From Pseudobutyrivibrio xylanivorans (GTDB lineage: Bacteria > Bacillota > Clostridia > Lachnospirales > Lachnospiraceae): a stretch of 64,000 nucleotides of DNA. The stretch covers positions 899,801 through 963,800 of the forward strand of contig NZ_CP043028.1 in assembly GCF_008935055.1 (NCBI RefSeq), read 5' to 3'. Each line of letters opens with the position of its first letter. Position 1 is the stretch's first letter. Under the pieces are notes generated by a model. The model worked only from the letters and a program-made list of their open reading frames with translations, was not told the origin of the DNA and did no database searches. The translations under genes and the position numbers were made by a program. Of the stretch, positions 29,876 to 40,058 are shown piece by piece.

Positions 29876-31066
29876 TTATTTCTGGTATTCTTCCCTCACA
29901 AATCGCCTGAATACCTCTATCGATCTTTCTACCTTTTCTGTATCTATGCAATATGCCATTCTGAAATATCCTGGACATCCAAAATTATCAGCAGGCACTA
30001 GTATTAAATCATATTTCTTAGCCTTCATGCAAAAGGCATTTGCATCTTCCTCAAGAGCCTTTGGAAAAATATAAAAGGTTCCGCCTGGACGAACCACCTC
30101 AAATCCCATATCCACTAAAGAGTCATAAATGATATTCATATTACGCTCGTATACGCTAAGGTCACTTGTCTCGTCAAGAACCTTGCTCACTGCCAGCTGA
30201 GATGTAGATGCTGGACAGTTGTGGCCTATTCCACGGCTAATCTGACCCATAATAACTGCCAGTATATCCGCATCTGTAGCCTTTGGATTTACAGCTACAT
30301 AGCCTATACGCTCTCCAGGAAGTGAAAGACTCTTTGAAAACGAATAACAGGTCAACGTGTTGTCATAATATTTTGCAGGATATGGACATTCTTTTCCATC
30401 AAAGACAATTTCACGATATGGCTCATCACTGATAAGGAAAATATCATGACCGTATTCCTGCTGCTTTTCCTCCAAAATACCAGCAAGTCGCTTGATTGTC
30501 TCCTCACTGTATACTATTCCAGTAGGATTGTTTGGAGTGTTTATCAACACAGCCATTGTCTTCTCATTTAGGATATCCACAAAAGCATCAAAGTTTATCT
30601 GGAAATCCGCAGTACTAGGAGGGACAACCTTCATTATTGCCCCAGTCCTGCCTATATACTCGTTATATTCTGGGAAGAAAGGTGCAAAAACAATTATCTC
30701 ATCTCCCGGTTCAGTAACCAGCCTAAAAGCATGTGCCAATGCTCCTGCTGCACCGATTGCCATGAAAATATGCTTTGCCTCATAAGAAATTCCGAAACGC
30801 CTAGAGATGGATTTAGCCACAGCACTTCTGACATCCTCTATACCAAGAGATGGGCTATATCCATGAATTGCCATTGGATCTTCATCCTGATACATCTTAA
30901 CAACAGCATCAGTATAGCCTGTTGGACATGGAACGCTTGGGTTACCAAGACTGTAATCAAATACATTCTCGTAACCAATCTCCTTGCCACGGGCTGTTGC
31001 ATACTCACTGAGCTCTCTGATGATAGACTTCCCCTCAAGCATCTTCTTATACGACTTGTTAATCAT
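29876..31066 (-). CDS. PLP-dependent aminotransferase, class I
   Basis: Fold-type I aminotransferase, 396 residues. The PLP lysine lies in YSFSKSLSLPGERIGYV; LINTPNNPTGIVYSEE and ISDEPYREIVF carry the Asn and Asp/Tyr contacts. The closing part (GYFRMAYCIDTEKVERSIEV) is typical for aspartate or aromatic aminotransferases. Substrate cannot be told from sequence. Lies 23 bases upstream of the AraC gene and may be cotranscribed with it. Confidence 0.92.
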   Translation of the reverse strand: MINKSYKKMLEGKSIIRELSEYATARGKEIGYENVFDYSLGNPSVPCPTGYTDAVVKMYQDEDPMAIHGYSPSLGIEDVRSAVAKSISRRFGISYEAKHIFMAIGAAGALAHAFRLVTEPGDEIIVFAPFFPEYNEYIGRTGAIMKVVPPSTADFQINFDAFVDILNEKTMAVLINTPNNPTGIVYSEETIKRLAGILEEKQQEYGHDIFLISDEPYREIVFDGKECPYPAKYYDNTLTCYSFSKSLSLPGERIGYVAVNPKATDADILAVIMGQISRGIGHNCPASTSQLAVSKVLDETSDLSVYERNMNIIYDSLVDMGFEVVRPGGTFYIFPKALEEDANAFCMKAKKYDLILVPADNFGCPGYFRMAYCIDTEKVERSIEVFRRFVREEYQK

Positions 31067-31109
31067 GACATTCTCTCCCTTTCTAGCCTAAACCAAATTC
31101 TACTGTCTT

Positions 31110-32492
31110 CTATTTATGCCTTCTGTCATGCTCCTTGAAATAGTCGGTCTTGTCAACGTGCATCAATCTATCTGCCTGATTGACTAGCCCCTTAACATCT
31201 TCTGCAGTATCCGCCCATACCGCACCAACAGCAATGGAAACATTTTTTGCTTTCTTTTTCAGCTTATCTACCTGCTCATAAAAGTGCTCCTCACTAATCT
31301 GAGGAATCAAAGCAACGAATTCATCTCCGCCTATCCTGTAGCAATATTTTTTCTTGAAGGCCGAACCCATAATGGTTGCAACTTCTTTTATAACATTATC
31401 ACCACCATCATGTCCATGCTCCTCATTGTACATCTTTAAACCATTTATATCTATAAAACATACACCAATAGACACATTTAATTCCTCAAGCATGTGGTCT
31501 GCAGCTGCATATGCATTCCTATTTCCCAGTCCTGTCAACTCATCATGGGCACTAATGTGCGCCATTTCCTGAGCCAGTCTATAGTTTTTCACTTCCTCAG
31601 ACAGGAAAATGCTAATTGATTCTACCACCTCTTTGACATTGACATCTAAATCAAGAGAATAATTGTCCACCACAAGATACCCAATTATATGGCTCTTATC
31701 CCTAAGTGCAGAAACAATATATCGTGAAATTGAACCTTCCAGAATTGAGCGATAGGCCGCAACATCCTCACCACTTATCTCCGTTATATCCTCAGCAAAA
31801 TAAACATCCTTATCTTTCAATTGATGATTCCAGAGTGTAAAGAAATCACACTCCTCAAAAACCTTTTTTGTTGGCAGTCCTATTCCACTTACCCTGTCTG
31901 ACCAGAAATGTATTTCTCCCAGCTTACCATGCTTGCTTTCAATGATTCCAACTCTATCAGCATGTAAAACCTTGCCAAGTTCATTTAACGCATGCTTCAC
32001 ACCTTTTTTGAATTCATTTCTTGAAAGCTCTTTTGCGCAATCTAAAATAACGTTAGTAGAATTCGTTGTAATTACACGCTTTTCTTCCTTACGTTTTTCT
32101 GCGGTTACATCATGAATAATAAAGGCACAAAATCCCTTTTGATAAACTGGGACTGCCCAAAATTCAAACCATCTGTTAAATTGTGTGTTGTAGGTGCTGT
32201 TAATTACCGATTGGCGCATGATAGCTGCCTGATAGCTGAGTTTAATCCAATCCTCATCGCGATTGCTTACGGTTGTATAATAAGTTGAACCAATAAGCTC
32301 GCTTGTCGGTTTTCCAACAAGCGAGGCATATTTCTCGTTAACAAACAGGAACAACATATCCTTAACCGTTCCAAAAGGATCAGTCACCACTTTAAAAACA
32401 CAGCATGCATCAGGCAAATCTCTGAGCATATATAGAATATCCTGAGCTGAAAATTCAGCATTACCCATCAAATCTTTTCCACTATTATCCAT
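31110..32492 (-). CDS. PAS-GAF-GGDEF diguanylate cyclase
   Basis: Predicted to make cyclic-di-GMP from two GTP, 460 residues. PAS-like part about 15-130 (DLPDACCVFKVVTDPFG), GAF-like part about 150-300, GGDEF domain about 310-455 with DELTGLGNRNAY, GVCFIDINGLKMYNEEHGHD and an intact RIGGDEFVALIP. No RxxD inhibitory site is seen just before GGDEF. No membrane helix. The gene follows a chemoreceptor by 9 bases, suggesting a shared signal circuit. Confidence 0.93.
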   Translation of the reverse strand: MDNSGKDLMGNAEFSAQDILYMLRDLPDACCVFKVVTDPFGTVKDMLFLFVNEKYASLVGKPTSELIGSTYYTTVSNRDEDWIKLSYQAAIMRQSVINSTYNTQFNRWFEFWAVPVYQKGFCAFIIHDVTAEKRKEEKRVITTNSTNVILDCAKELSRNEFKKGVKHALNELGKVLHADRVGIIESKHGKLGEIHFWSDRVSGIGLPTKKVFEECDFFTLWNHQLKDKDVYFAEDITEISGEDVAAYRSILEGSISRYIVSALRDKSHIIGYLVVDNYSLDLDVNVKEVVESISIFLSEEVKNYRLAQEMAHISAHDELTGLGNRNAYAAADHMLEELNVSIGVCFIDINGLKMYNEEHGHDGGDNVIKEVATIMGSAFKKKYCYRIGGDEFVALIPQISEEHFYEQVDKLKKKAKNVSIAVGAVWADTAEDVKGLVNQADRLMHVDKTDYFKEHDRRHK

Positions 32493-32501
32493 CTTGTCCC
32501 T

Positions 32502-34202
32502 CTAGCGGAAGAATGACATCTCCTCATCCAATACTTTAGCAATCTCATTCAAGCCATTAGCTTTGCTTGAAAGAACCTCCATTGTGTCTGAAAGATCCTG
32601 CATTGAAGCCCTTGTTTCCTCAGAGCTTGCTGCATTCTCCTGTGAAATAGATGACAGGTTTGTAATTGTATCTGAGATAGAATTACTTGCTGCTTCTGTC
32701 TTGTCTACATTTTCAACAATTTCTTTTGTCAGAGCAACTGACTTATTAATATCGTCAATCAATAAGTCAACCTGCTCGATTGTTCTGTGAATTGTGCTTC
32801 GCTGCTTGCTGATAGCTTCCTGTACACTACCGGCCTCAGCCATGGTCTTGTTAGAATCTGATGCAAGACCCTTCATAGCCTCCTGAATATTCTGAGCCGC
32901 TGCTGCAGACTGATCTGCCAGCTGACGAATTTCATCTGCTACTACTGCGAAGCCCTTACCAGCTTCACCAGCTCTTGCTGCCTCAATACTTGCATTTAAC
33001 GAAAGAAGATTTGTCTGGGCTGCAATTGCATCAATAATCTGAACTGCTTCACTAATAGTTGTAACAGCAGTATTTGTATTTCCAATCAAATCAACAATAC
33101 CATCAATTGCTGCAATACTTTCTCGTGTTGACATTCTAAGCTCAGTAAGCTTATCCTGACTGGCCTTTGAGTTCTCCTGCATAGAATCTGCAAGGCCCTG
33201 CATCTCCTCAGTATTAGCTGTAATCAATTGAACTGCGTCATTGATATCATTGACATTCTCAACTGCTTCCTGAAGGGCATCTGCCTGACTTGAAGCACCA
33301 GTTGCAACCTGAGTTACTGCTATTGTTACATTATCTGCTGTTTCGGCGATAGTCTGAACAGTTTCGTTAAGATATCCTGCTGAATCATCCACCTCATTCG
33401 ATGATACCCTGGCATTTCCAATAACTTCTCGAATCTTTGCTGCCATATCGAAAAGAGCATTAGACATCTCACCCAATTCATCTTTTCGATCTTTAACCTT
33501 ATCGGAAAGTCTGATTTCCAAATCACCTGTTGACATCTGACGAACAGCTCTAACGTTTTCATCAATAGCCTTAATGATTTGTATAATGTAAAGCACTGCA
33601 ATTATTGCAAATACGATAATAATTCCAAATGAAATAGTAACAGTCCAAGCTACTTTCTTACTTATGTACTCTGTAACTTCAATTTTTCTTAAACCAACAA
33701 ATGCCATTCCATAAATAGCACCATCATTATCCTTTAAAGGAATATACGCTACATAATATGGCTGCTCATTAATCATTACGTTTTCTGCAGAATATCGGTT
33801 TCCTTTATTTAATACTTCTTCGATTATAGCGTCGCCAGCTTTTGTACCTACTGCGCCTTCGATACTTGAGCGCTCACGAGTGTCCCCTCTAAAGAAAGTA
33901 TAATCATAACCCGTTTCTTCATGCATTTCCTGCTCAAGAGTAATGCTTACTGCATCCTCTGCAGTTACGGTCTCTGCCATATAGCCTAATACCTGGGCAT
34001 ATGATGCACAAGTGGCCATTACGCCAGTTTCAACTTCGTATTCCATGCCTCGACGCATATTTGTAGTACCAACAATTGTGGCTGCCACGCCTACACATAC
34101 TAACGACGCAATTAATAAACCCAAAATAGCTGTTCTCAATGACGAAAGCTTTACCATTTTGGCTAGTTTATCCATTGTCCGTACATTTTCCTTGCTCTCC
34201 AT
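32502..34202 (-). CDS. Methyl-accepting chemotaxis protein with Cache-type sensor
   Basis: Transmembrane chemoreceptor, 566 residues. First membrane helix about 20-43, a periplasm-side sCache_3-like domain ([19 protein letters not shown] region), second helix about 183-212, HAMP, then the signalling domain with the hairpin tip [20 protein letters not shown] and [19 protein letters not shown]. The C-terminal methylation helix ([16 protein letters not shown]) is complete. In an operon with the diguanylate cyclase. Confidence 0.95.
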   Translation of the reverse strand: MESKENVRTMDKLAKMVKLSSLRTAILGLLIASLVCVGVAATIVGTTNMRRGMEYEVETGVMATCASYAQVLGYMAETVTAEDAVSITLEQEMHEETGYDYTFFRGDTRERSSIEGAVGTKAGDAIIEEVLNKGNRYSAENVMINEQPYYVAYIPLKDNDGAIYGMAFVGLRKIEVTEYISKKVAWTVTISFGIIIVFAIIAVLYIIQIIKAIDENVRAVRQMSTGDLEIRLSDKVKDRKDELGEMSNALFDMAAKIREVIGNARVSSNEVDDSAGYLNETVQTIAETADNVTIAVTQVATGASSQADALQEAVENVNDINDAVQLITANTEEMQGLADSMQENSKASQDKLTELRMSTRESIAAIDGIVDLIGNTNTAVTTISEAVQIIDAIAAQTNLLSLNASIEAARAGEAGKGFAVVADEIRQLADQSAAAAQNIQEAMKGLASDSNKTMAEAGSVQEAISKQRSTIHRTIEQVDLLIDDINKSVALTKEIVENVDKTEAASNSISDTITNLSSISQENAASSEETRASMQDLSDTMEVLSSKANGLNEIAKVLDEEMSFFR

Positions 34203-34318
34203 ATTCGACCTCCGTTTACTCTCTCCCTTGGCCGATTGAACAGTATTACTCTACAAGGCTAGAAAACCGACTATTTGGATTATAGCCTATAACTACGTAC
34301 AAACTGTGAAAAAAGTGT

Positions 34319-34356
34319 AAAAAAAGGCAACTGTTGTAACGTTGTGAACAGTTGCC
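34319..34356 (-). terminator. Terminator after the small acidic protein gene
   Basis: GGCAACTGTT (34326-34335) and AACAGTTGCC (34347-34356) form a perfect 10-base stem; on the minus strand seven T follow (34319-34325). Right next to the small gene's stop codon. Confidence 0.9.
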
Positions 34357-34358
34357 CT

Positions 34359-34538
34359 TTAATGATTATTATCATCGTCTAATTCTATATTTAAACTTAT
34401 GTCTATACCACTATCTTCAAGCTTACTTCGATTTATCTTTTTCTTAGCCTCATGAAGCATTGCCTTTATAGCTTCCAAATCTTCGTAAGCATCGTCGGAA
34501 CTATATGGTTTACTCTCATCTTCAAAATTCCAACCCAT
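34359..34538 (-). CDS. Small acidic protein, unknown
   Basis: A 59-residue frame: starts MGWNFEDESKPYSSDDAYED, contains a basic stretch LHEAKKKINRSKLED and ends in a cluster of Asp and Asn. AGAGG lies about ten bases before the ATG and a strong terminator follows at once, which supports it as a real gene. No family recognised. Confidence 0.6.
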   Translation of the reverse strand: MGWNFEDESKPYSSDDAYEDLEAIKAMLHEAKKKINRSKLEDSGIDISLNIELDDDNNH

Positions 34539-34613
34539 AGAATAATACCTCTAGAGTTCTCCCAGTAGTACTAGTCTAACAAATTAGTTTGAAGAAATGA
34601 TGTCTTTATCTCT

Positions 34614-35546
34614 TTATTTAAGGAACTCTTCAACCTGTCCCTCAATAATCTTCATCAAACGCTGTCTGGCTTCAACTGCAGCCCATGCAATGTGAGGTGT
34701 AATAATAAATTTATCGCTATCTTTGATTCTTACCAAAGGATTATCTGGTGACATAGGCTCAACATCAAGTACATCCAAGCCTGCTGCAGCAATTTGTCCA
34801 CTTTCTAAAGCCTCTGCAAGATCTTTTTCCACAATAATTGGACCTCTGCCAACATTTATTAGAATGGCTGACTTTTTCATTTTTGAGAAAGCTGCTGCAT
34901 CCATAAGATGCATAGTATTCTCATCCAATGGTGCATGAATTGAAATAATATCAGATTCCTTCAAAAGTGTATCAAAATCCACTTCCTTGAACTCATTGTT
35001 ATGATTTCTACCACTAGTCGAGTAGTAAGAAACATTTGCACCAAAGCAGGTTGCCACCTGTGCAACTCTCTTTCCTATAGCCCCAAGACCGATGATTCCC
35101 CAATTTTTTCCACTAAGCTCGTGGAAATGCTTTTCAAAATGGGTAAACATCTTGTCACCTACATATTTCTCACTCTTAACATAGTTGTCATAGTAATTAA
35201 GATGCTCCAGCAAATAAAAAGCTAATGAAAATGTGTGCTGTGTCACTGCCTCAGTAGAATATCCAGCCACATTGCGCCATTCTATTCCTCTGCTTGCAAG
35301 AAATTCCTTATCCAGATTGTTAGTACCAGTTGCTGTAACACATACAAGCTTAAGATTCTTGGCCTGTCCCACTGTAGCCTCATTTACAAGCACCTTATTT
35401 AGTACAATAATATCTGCATCTTTTACTCGCTCAGGTACCTCCTCAGAAGATGAATAATCATAGATAACCACTTCTCCAAAGTTTTCAAAAGCCGATAAGT
35501 CAATATCTTCTCCTATTGTTTTTCTGTCTAAAAATACTATCTTCAT
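34614..35546 (-). CDS. D-2-hydroxyacid dehydrogenase
   Basis: NAD-dependent reductase of the D-isomer 2-hydroxyacid family, 310 residues. NAD fold WGIIGLGAIGKRVAQVA, followed by the catalytic residues in LINVGRGPIIVEKDLAEAL (Arg), GLDVLDVEPM (Glu region) and ITPHIAWAA (His). The N-terminus (MKIVFLDRKTIGEDIDLSAF) and overall look recall glycerate/hydroxypyruvate reductase-like members; the substrate is not known. Confidence 0.92.
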   Translation of the reverse strand: MKIVFLDRKTIGEDIDLSAFENFGEVVIYDYSSSEEVPERVKDADIIVLNKVLVNEATVGQAKNLKLVCVTATGTNNLDKEFLASRGIEWRNVAGYSTEAVTQHTFSLAFYLLEHLNYYDNYVKSEKYVGDKMFTHFEKHFHELSGKNWGIIGLGAIGKRVAQVATCFGANVSYYSTSGRNHNNEFKEVDFDTLLKESDIISIHAPLDENTMHLMDAAAFSKMKKSAILINVGRGPIIVEKDLAEALESGQIAAAGLDVLDVEPMSPDNPLVRIKDSDKFIITPHIAWAAVEARQRLMKIIEGQVEEFLK

Positions 35547-35562
35547 AATCTACCTCTCTTAA

Positions 35563-36849
35563 TTACTCTTTAGAAATTGATTTTTGTAATTCCTCGATAC
35601 CTTTTTCTATATTCTCTTCTGAAATTTTACTACAAGACAACAATATTAGCACATCATCTTTTTCTTTTTGCAAGATTGTTACCTTCACTGACGATTTCTC
35701 TAATCTCTCCTTCACATTAGGTTCGCGGATAAGTATTCCCATCTCCATTCCGCTATCCCCGAATAGAATCTCTGTGTTATCTCCAAATTTCTTTTCAACA
35801 CATTGCTGCAATCTTTGCCTTTTTTCTCCGTACAGCCTTTTTATCTTTTTCAAATGCCTTCTCAGATGACCATCTCGCAAAAATTGACTTAAAGCAATCT
35901 GTTCTGCCTTAGATGCCGTCTGATTATAATATGGTTTTATCCCTTGATATTTTTCTCTTACCCCCTTAGGCAAAATGAGGTAACTAATTCGCACACTAGG
36001 TAATAATACTCTTGAAAATGATCCCAAAAAAGCAGTATTCTCACCTCCGGTAAGAGCATATAAGCTTGGTGTGGCTTTCGTTGAAAATACAAAATCGTTT
36101 TGATAATCATCCTCTATTATCAAATGATTATTTTTAATTGCATGATTAATAAGCTCTCTCCTACGCTTCATGGTCATAACCTCTCCCCATTTTGTCATAT
36201 AAGATGGAGCAACATAAATTACATGAGACTCTTTATTTCTGTATGCCACCTCGAATCCTGCATTTTTAAAGGTTGTGGCACCCTCGATAAAATCCTTTGT
36301 AGGAAAAGAAATAGTGCGCTCACCTGGTACCAAAGCAATTAGTATTTGCAAAAGATTTTGGAAGCCAGCTCCAATAACAACATCCTCTTTTGTGCAGATT
36401 ATATTTCTAGTGCGACGCACATATTTTACAATCTCCTCCCTCAAATCCTCCTCTCCTTGATTGTCGGCATATGAAAGAAGCCTGTCTTCCTGTCTCAGAG
36501 CAGATTTCATATACCGTCTCCACAAATCAAGGCATGACACCAGTTTATCCTCTCCAATAGTAGCAAAATCATATTTTATTATTCTGTCTTCGCTTATTTT
36601 TGAGTTTGTGGCTGCTTTATCCTCCAGATGGTTGCGTTTAGCCATCTCCGAAACAAAAAAACCGACTTTCTCTACAGAATATATATATCCATCTGCTGCG
36701 AGCTGTTGATATGCTGTTTCAACTGAAGTCTTACTTACATCAAGTGATTTTTCGCACTCTCTTATAGATGGCATTTTCTGCCCTATCTCTAGCCCTCCAT
36801 TACGTATTTGATTTATGTAATATTCATATACTTTTTCATATATCTTCAT
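35563..36849 (-). CDS. MocR-type regulator (GntR HTH fused to aminotransferase domain)
   Basis: A 428-residue regulator. N-terminal GntR helix-turn-helix (about 1-70: GQKMPSIRECEKSLDVSKTS, VETAYQQLAADGYI) and a fold-type I aminotransferase-like domain (KEDVVIGAGFQNLLQIL, LIIEDDYQNDFVF, AFLGSFSRVLLPSVRISYLI). In the last motif the usual PLP Lys place reads SFSRVL, with Arg where Lys is normal, so PLP may not be bound as an internal aldimine. It is divergent from an ECF S-component gene, the classical layout for a MocR regulator and its target. Confidence 0.9.
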   Translation of the reverse strand: MKIYEKVYEYYINQIRNGGLEIGQKMPSIRECEKSLDVSKTSVETAYQQLAADGYIYSVEKVGFFVSEMAKRNHLEDKAATNSKISEDRIIKYDFATIGEDKLVSCLDLWRRYMKSALRQEDRLLSYADNQGEEDLREEIVKYVRRTRNIICTKEDVVIGAGFQNLLQILIALVPGERTISFPTKDFIEGATTFKNAGFEVAYRNKESHVIYVAPSYMTKWGEVMTMKRRRELINHAIKNNHLIIEDDYQNDFVFSTKATPSLYALTGGENTAFLGSFSRVLLPSVRISYLILPKGVREKYQGIKPYYNQTASKAEQIALSQFLRDGHLRRHLKKIKRLYGEKRQRLQQCVEKKFGDNTEILFGDSGMEMGILIREPNVKERLEKSSVKVTILQKEKDDVLILLSCSKISEENIEKGIEELQKSISKE

Positions 36850-36970
36850 ATCTGTCCCCTAAAAAATAATTGTATTTGAGCATTTCTTCGATAACAGTTT
36901 GATGGTATTATAGCTCCAACATAAGAGCAGGAAAAGTACTTTTTCATTTTACGACATAGGAGGATTCATC
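36850..36970. promoter_or_regulatory. Divergent control region between MocR and ECF genes
   Basis: 120 bases, A/T-rich, with TATTAT (about 36907-36912) toward the ECF gene and AGGAGGA before its ATG. MocR operators are expected here, but I cannot define repeats by eye. Confidence 0.5.
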
Positions 36971-37534
36971 ATGAGCGACACAACATTATCTATTACAAAC
37001 ACTGATAAGACTAGAAAAATGATTTTTGCAGCGCTTTTTGCCTCACTTACCTGTGTCTCTACGATGATTATCAAAATTCCTACACCTACTAATGGCTACA
37101 TTCATCCAGGAGACGGATTTGTTCTACTTAGCAGTTTATTGCTTGGTCCAGTTTGGGGAACTCTTGCAGCTGGTATCGGCTCAGCCCTTTCAGATTTGAT
37201 TGGAGGCTATTTCATTTATGTTCCTGCCACCTTTATTATTAAATCCCTCACAGCTTTAGTTGGTTACTATGTCTTTCATTTTCTACTTCGACTTATTGGT
37301 ACTAATACTAATGCACCGCAGCTTATTTTAGGCGGTATCGCAGGGGAGTTCATTATGGTTGCTGGGTATTTTCTTTTTGAAATTTTTATGCTATCAGTTT
37401 TGAATGATACAAGTCTTGAAGCTTCAACAATAGCTTCTGCTGCGAGTATCATTCCAAATATAATTCAGGCTATGTTTGGAGTTATTATCTCCACAATTTT
37501 ATATCCTATCCTATTCAAAAAGCTGCCTATTTAA
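36971..37534 (+). CDS. ECF transporter S component, possible vitamin B6 family
   Basis: Substrate-binding membrane subunit of an energy-coupling factor importer, 187 residues, about six membrane helices. Typical S-component features: HPGDGFVLLSSLLLGPVWGT, GIGSALSDLIGGYFIYVPAT and FIIKSL. The divergent MocR gene makes pyridoxine/pyridoxal or a related compound the most likely substrate, since PdxR/MocR regulators often control PdxU-type S components; this is inference. The shared A, A' and T subunits are not in the window. Confidence 0.87.
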   Translation: MSDTTLSITNTDKTRKMIFAALFASLTCVSTMIIKIPTPTNGYIHPGDGFVLLSSLLLGPVWGTLAAGIGSALSDLIGGYFIYVPATFIIKSLTALVGYYVFHFLLRLIGTNTNAPQLILGGIAGEFIMVAGYFLFEIFMLSVLNDTSLEASTIASAASIIPNIIQAMFGVIISTILYPILFKKLPI

Positions 37535-37544
37535 GGCAGCTTTT
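37518..37544. terminator. Bidirectional terminator shared by ECF and sfsA genes
   Basis: AAAAGCTGCCT (37518-37528) and AGGCAGCTTTT (37534-37544), a perfect 11-base stem with loop ATTTA. The stop codons of both convergent genes fall in the loop. Confidence 0.93.
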
Positions 37545-38190
37545 CTAATATCACTATTTCATTTTCTGTCACATGGCAAGGGAGGTTCAATACCTCTACT
37601 CCAATATCTATAGCCTCTTTTAATGCAACTCCAAACTCTGGATGTGTTTCAATATTAGGTCTCACCTCCGTTATGCTATTCACTTGAATCACAAAAGCAA
37701 CCATGGCTTTATATCCCTTTTTAGTTGCCCCAGCCAACTCTCGTAAATGTTTTACTCCACGTTCTGTCGGAGCATCTGGAAAATAACCAATTCCGTCTTT
37801 TATCAACGTGCAGCCTTTCACTTCAAGCAAATACTTGTCTTCGCCCTTTTCCATATAAAAATCAATTCTTGAATTTCCATGCTTGTATTCAGGAATAACC
37901 AAATCATAATCCTGCTTCATCAGCCATTCTTTTACTACCGCATTTGGGGCCTGTGAATCGATATTTATTATCCCAATTGGGGTATCTACTGCCACCAAAT
38001 CATAAAGTGTTTTGCGTTCAGGGTTATTTGCCTTTTCTAAATATACTGTCCTTCCAGGAATTAATAGTTCCTTACATCTGCCTGTATTTTTCACATGAAC
38101 TGTGATTTCCTTGCCTTCTATTTCAACCTGTGCAATAAATCGATTTGGCCTAGATAAGAATTTTGCTTCAACAATTTCTTTATACTTCAT
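37531..38190 (-). CDS. sfsA: SfsA family DNA-binding/nuclease protein
   Basis: SfsA, 219 residues, first known as a sugar fermentation stimulation protein, with an OB-like N-terminal part and a nuclease-like C-terminal core. Conserved stretches: RPNRFIAQVEIEGKEITVHV, HVKNTGRCKELLIPGRTVYL, GNSRIDFYME, YLLEVKGCTLI and FPDAPTERGVKHLREL. The start overlaps the end of the ABC gene by one base. Confidence 0.95.
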   Translation of the reverse strand: MKYKEIVEAKFLSRPNRFIAQVEIEGKEITVHVKNTGRCKELLIPGRTVYLEKANNPERKTLYDLVAVDTPIGIINIDSQAPNAVVKEWLMKQDYDLVIPEYKHGNSRIDFYMEKGEDKYLLEVKGCTLIKDGIGYFPDAPTERGVKHLRELAGATKKGYKAMVAFVIQVNSITEVRPNIETHPEFGVALKEAIDIGVEVLNLPCHVTENEIVILEKLP

Positions 38191-39923
38191 TAAATAGCCC
38201 CTAACTGCATTCTGTAATATTTTTCATATAAGCCGCCTTCTTTTATCAGCTGCTTGTGTGTTCCACGTTCTTTTATTCCGTCACCATCTAATACAATTAT
38301 TTCATCTGCACCAAGGATTGTTGATAAGCGATGAGCAATAGTTATAGTTGTCCTTCCCACTGCAAGCTTATCAAGGCTTTCCTGTATGTATCGCTCACTT
38401 TCGTTGTCAAGGGCGCTAGTGGCCTCATCCAAAATAAGAATCGGCGGATTCTTTAGGAATACACGTGAAATAGATATACGTTGCTTTTGTCCTCCAGAAA
38501 GCCTTGTTCCTCGCTCACCTACCTCTGTGTCAAAACCATTTGGAAGGCTTTCTATGAAATCAAGAAGGTCCGCGTTCTTTGCAGCCTCTACTATTTCATC
38601 CATTGTGGCATCTGGCTTTCCATAAGCTATGTTCTCCTTTATAGTTCCGTTAAACAGATAAACATCCTGCTGTACGATGCCAATGTAGGAACGAAGGGAT
38701 TTCTGTGTAACCGTCTTTACATCTACTCCATCTATGCACACCTGTCCTCCAGTCACATCATAAAATCTTGGTATCAAAGCACAAAGTGTAGTCTTTCCTC
38801 CTCCAGAAGGTCCTACAATGGCCACTGATTTTCCTGCATCAACATGGAGATCGATATTTTCCAGAACTGTCTCCTCTTCCTCGTAAGAGAATGACACATT
38901 CTTAAAATCAATCACACCAGTAACATCTTTAAGCTCTTTAGCATCTGGTCTATCTACTATTTCAGGCATTGTATCCATGACCTCTATAAAACGTTCAAAT
39001 CCAGCCAACCCCTTTTGGAGCTGTTCTGTAAATTCCACAAGTACATTTACTGGATTAATAAAAATATTAATATAAAGGGCATAAATGGCCAAATCCTCGC
39101 CCGTCAGCTGTCCTTTAGCAATGAAGCATCCTCCTGCCACTAATACCGTTATAAACATAAGTCCTTCAAAGAGGCTGTTTCCCGCATTAAAGGTTCCCAT
39201 AAGGATGTAATTCTGTTTCTTAGAAGATAGGAATGATATATTGCTTTTATCAAACTTTTCTGTCTCAATATCTTCACCCGTGAAGGACTTTACTACTCTG
39301 ATTCCACCAAGAGTATCCTGAAGTGATGAATTAATTCCAGCAATCTTCTTGCGATTATCTGCAAATGTAGCACGCATCTTCCTATTCTGCTTAATTGCAA
39401 ATATCGCCATAAAGAATACCACTACCATCAGACAGCTAGTCATTGGCACATTAATTCTCATCAAAAGAATTAATGAACCAATTATCTTAATTACTGAAAT
39501 AAAAATATTCTCTGGGCCATGATGTGCAAGCTCCGAAATATCAAATAAATCAGATACCAGCTTACTCATCATCTCTCCAGTGTTGTGATTGTCATAATAT
39601 GAAAAAGAGAATGCCTCATATCGTTCAAAAAGCTCACGTCTCATCCCAGATTCCATTTGGGCTCCCATCATATGCCCTTGATAACTGACATAATATCTAC
39701 ATGCGCTTCTAACGATATACATAGCAAGCAACAGAAACGCAATCATTCCAAGCTTACTGAGGATTACCTCTGGAGCCTCAAGAAAAAGAGTAGCTCTTAA
39801 TATCCTTAGAAACTGCGGAAATGTAAGATCAATGATTGAAAGTACTGTAGCACATATCAAATCTAAAACGAATACACCTATATATGGTTTGTAATATGGG
39901 ATAAATCTTTTGATAAGCTTCAC
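38190..39923 (-). CDS. ABC transporter, fused membrane and ATPase domains
   Basis: A 577-residue half transporter of the multidrug/lipid exporter type. Six membrane helices over about residues 1-310, then the ATPase with Walker A GPSGGGKTTLC, signature LSGGQKQRISISRVFLK, Walker B PILILDEATSALDNESE and switch His IAHRLSTI. Likely works as a homodimer; no partner gene adjoins. The cargo is unknown. Confidence 0.93.
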   Translation of the reverse strand: MKLIKRFIPYYKPYIGVFVLDLICATVLSIIDLTFPQFLRILRATLFLEAPEVILSKLGMIAFLLLAMYIVRSACRYYVSYQGHMMGAQMESGMRRELFERYEAFSFSYYDNHNTGEMMSKLVSDLFDISELAHHGPENIFISVIKIIGSLILLMRINVPMTSCLMVVVFFMAIFAIKQNRKMRATFADNRKKIAGINSSLQDTLGGIRVVKSFTGEDIETEKFDKSNISFLSSKKQNYILMGTFNAGNSLFEGLMFITVLVAGGCFIAKGQLTGEDLAIYALYINIFINPVNVLVEFTEQLQKGLAGFERFIEVMDTMPEIVDRPDAKELKDVTGVIDFKNVSFSYEEEETVLENIDLHVDAGKSVAIVGPSGGGKTTLCALIPRFYDVTGGQVCIDGVDVKTVTQKSLRSYIGIVQQDVYLFNGTIKENIAYGKPDATMDEIVEAAKNADLLDFIESLPNGFDTEVGERGTRLSGGQKQRISISRVFLKNPPILILDEATSALDNESERYIQESLDKLAVGRTTITIAHRLSTILGADEIIVLDGDGIKERGTHKQLIKEGGLYEKYYRMQLGAI

Positions 39924-40058
39924 CTGGTGCCTCCTTATTTTCTCTGTCTATACTTTATCTCCAAATCTGTTCCTTAAATTATAGCTATTCCGTAATTGTA
40001 ATTCAAAGAAATAATACCTATAATTTCACTGAATAAACTAATTCTTGAGAGGTACATT

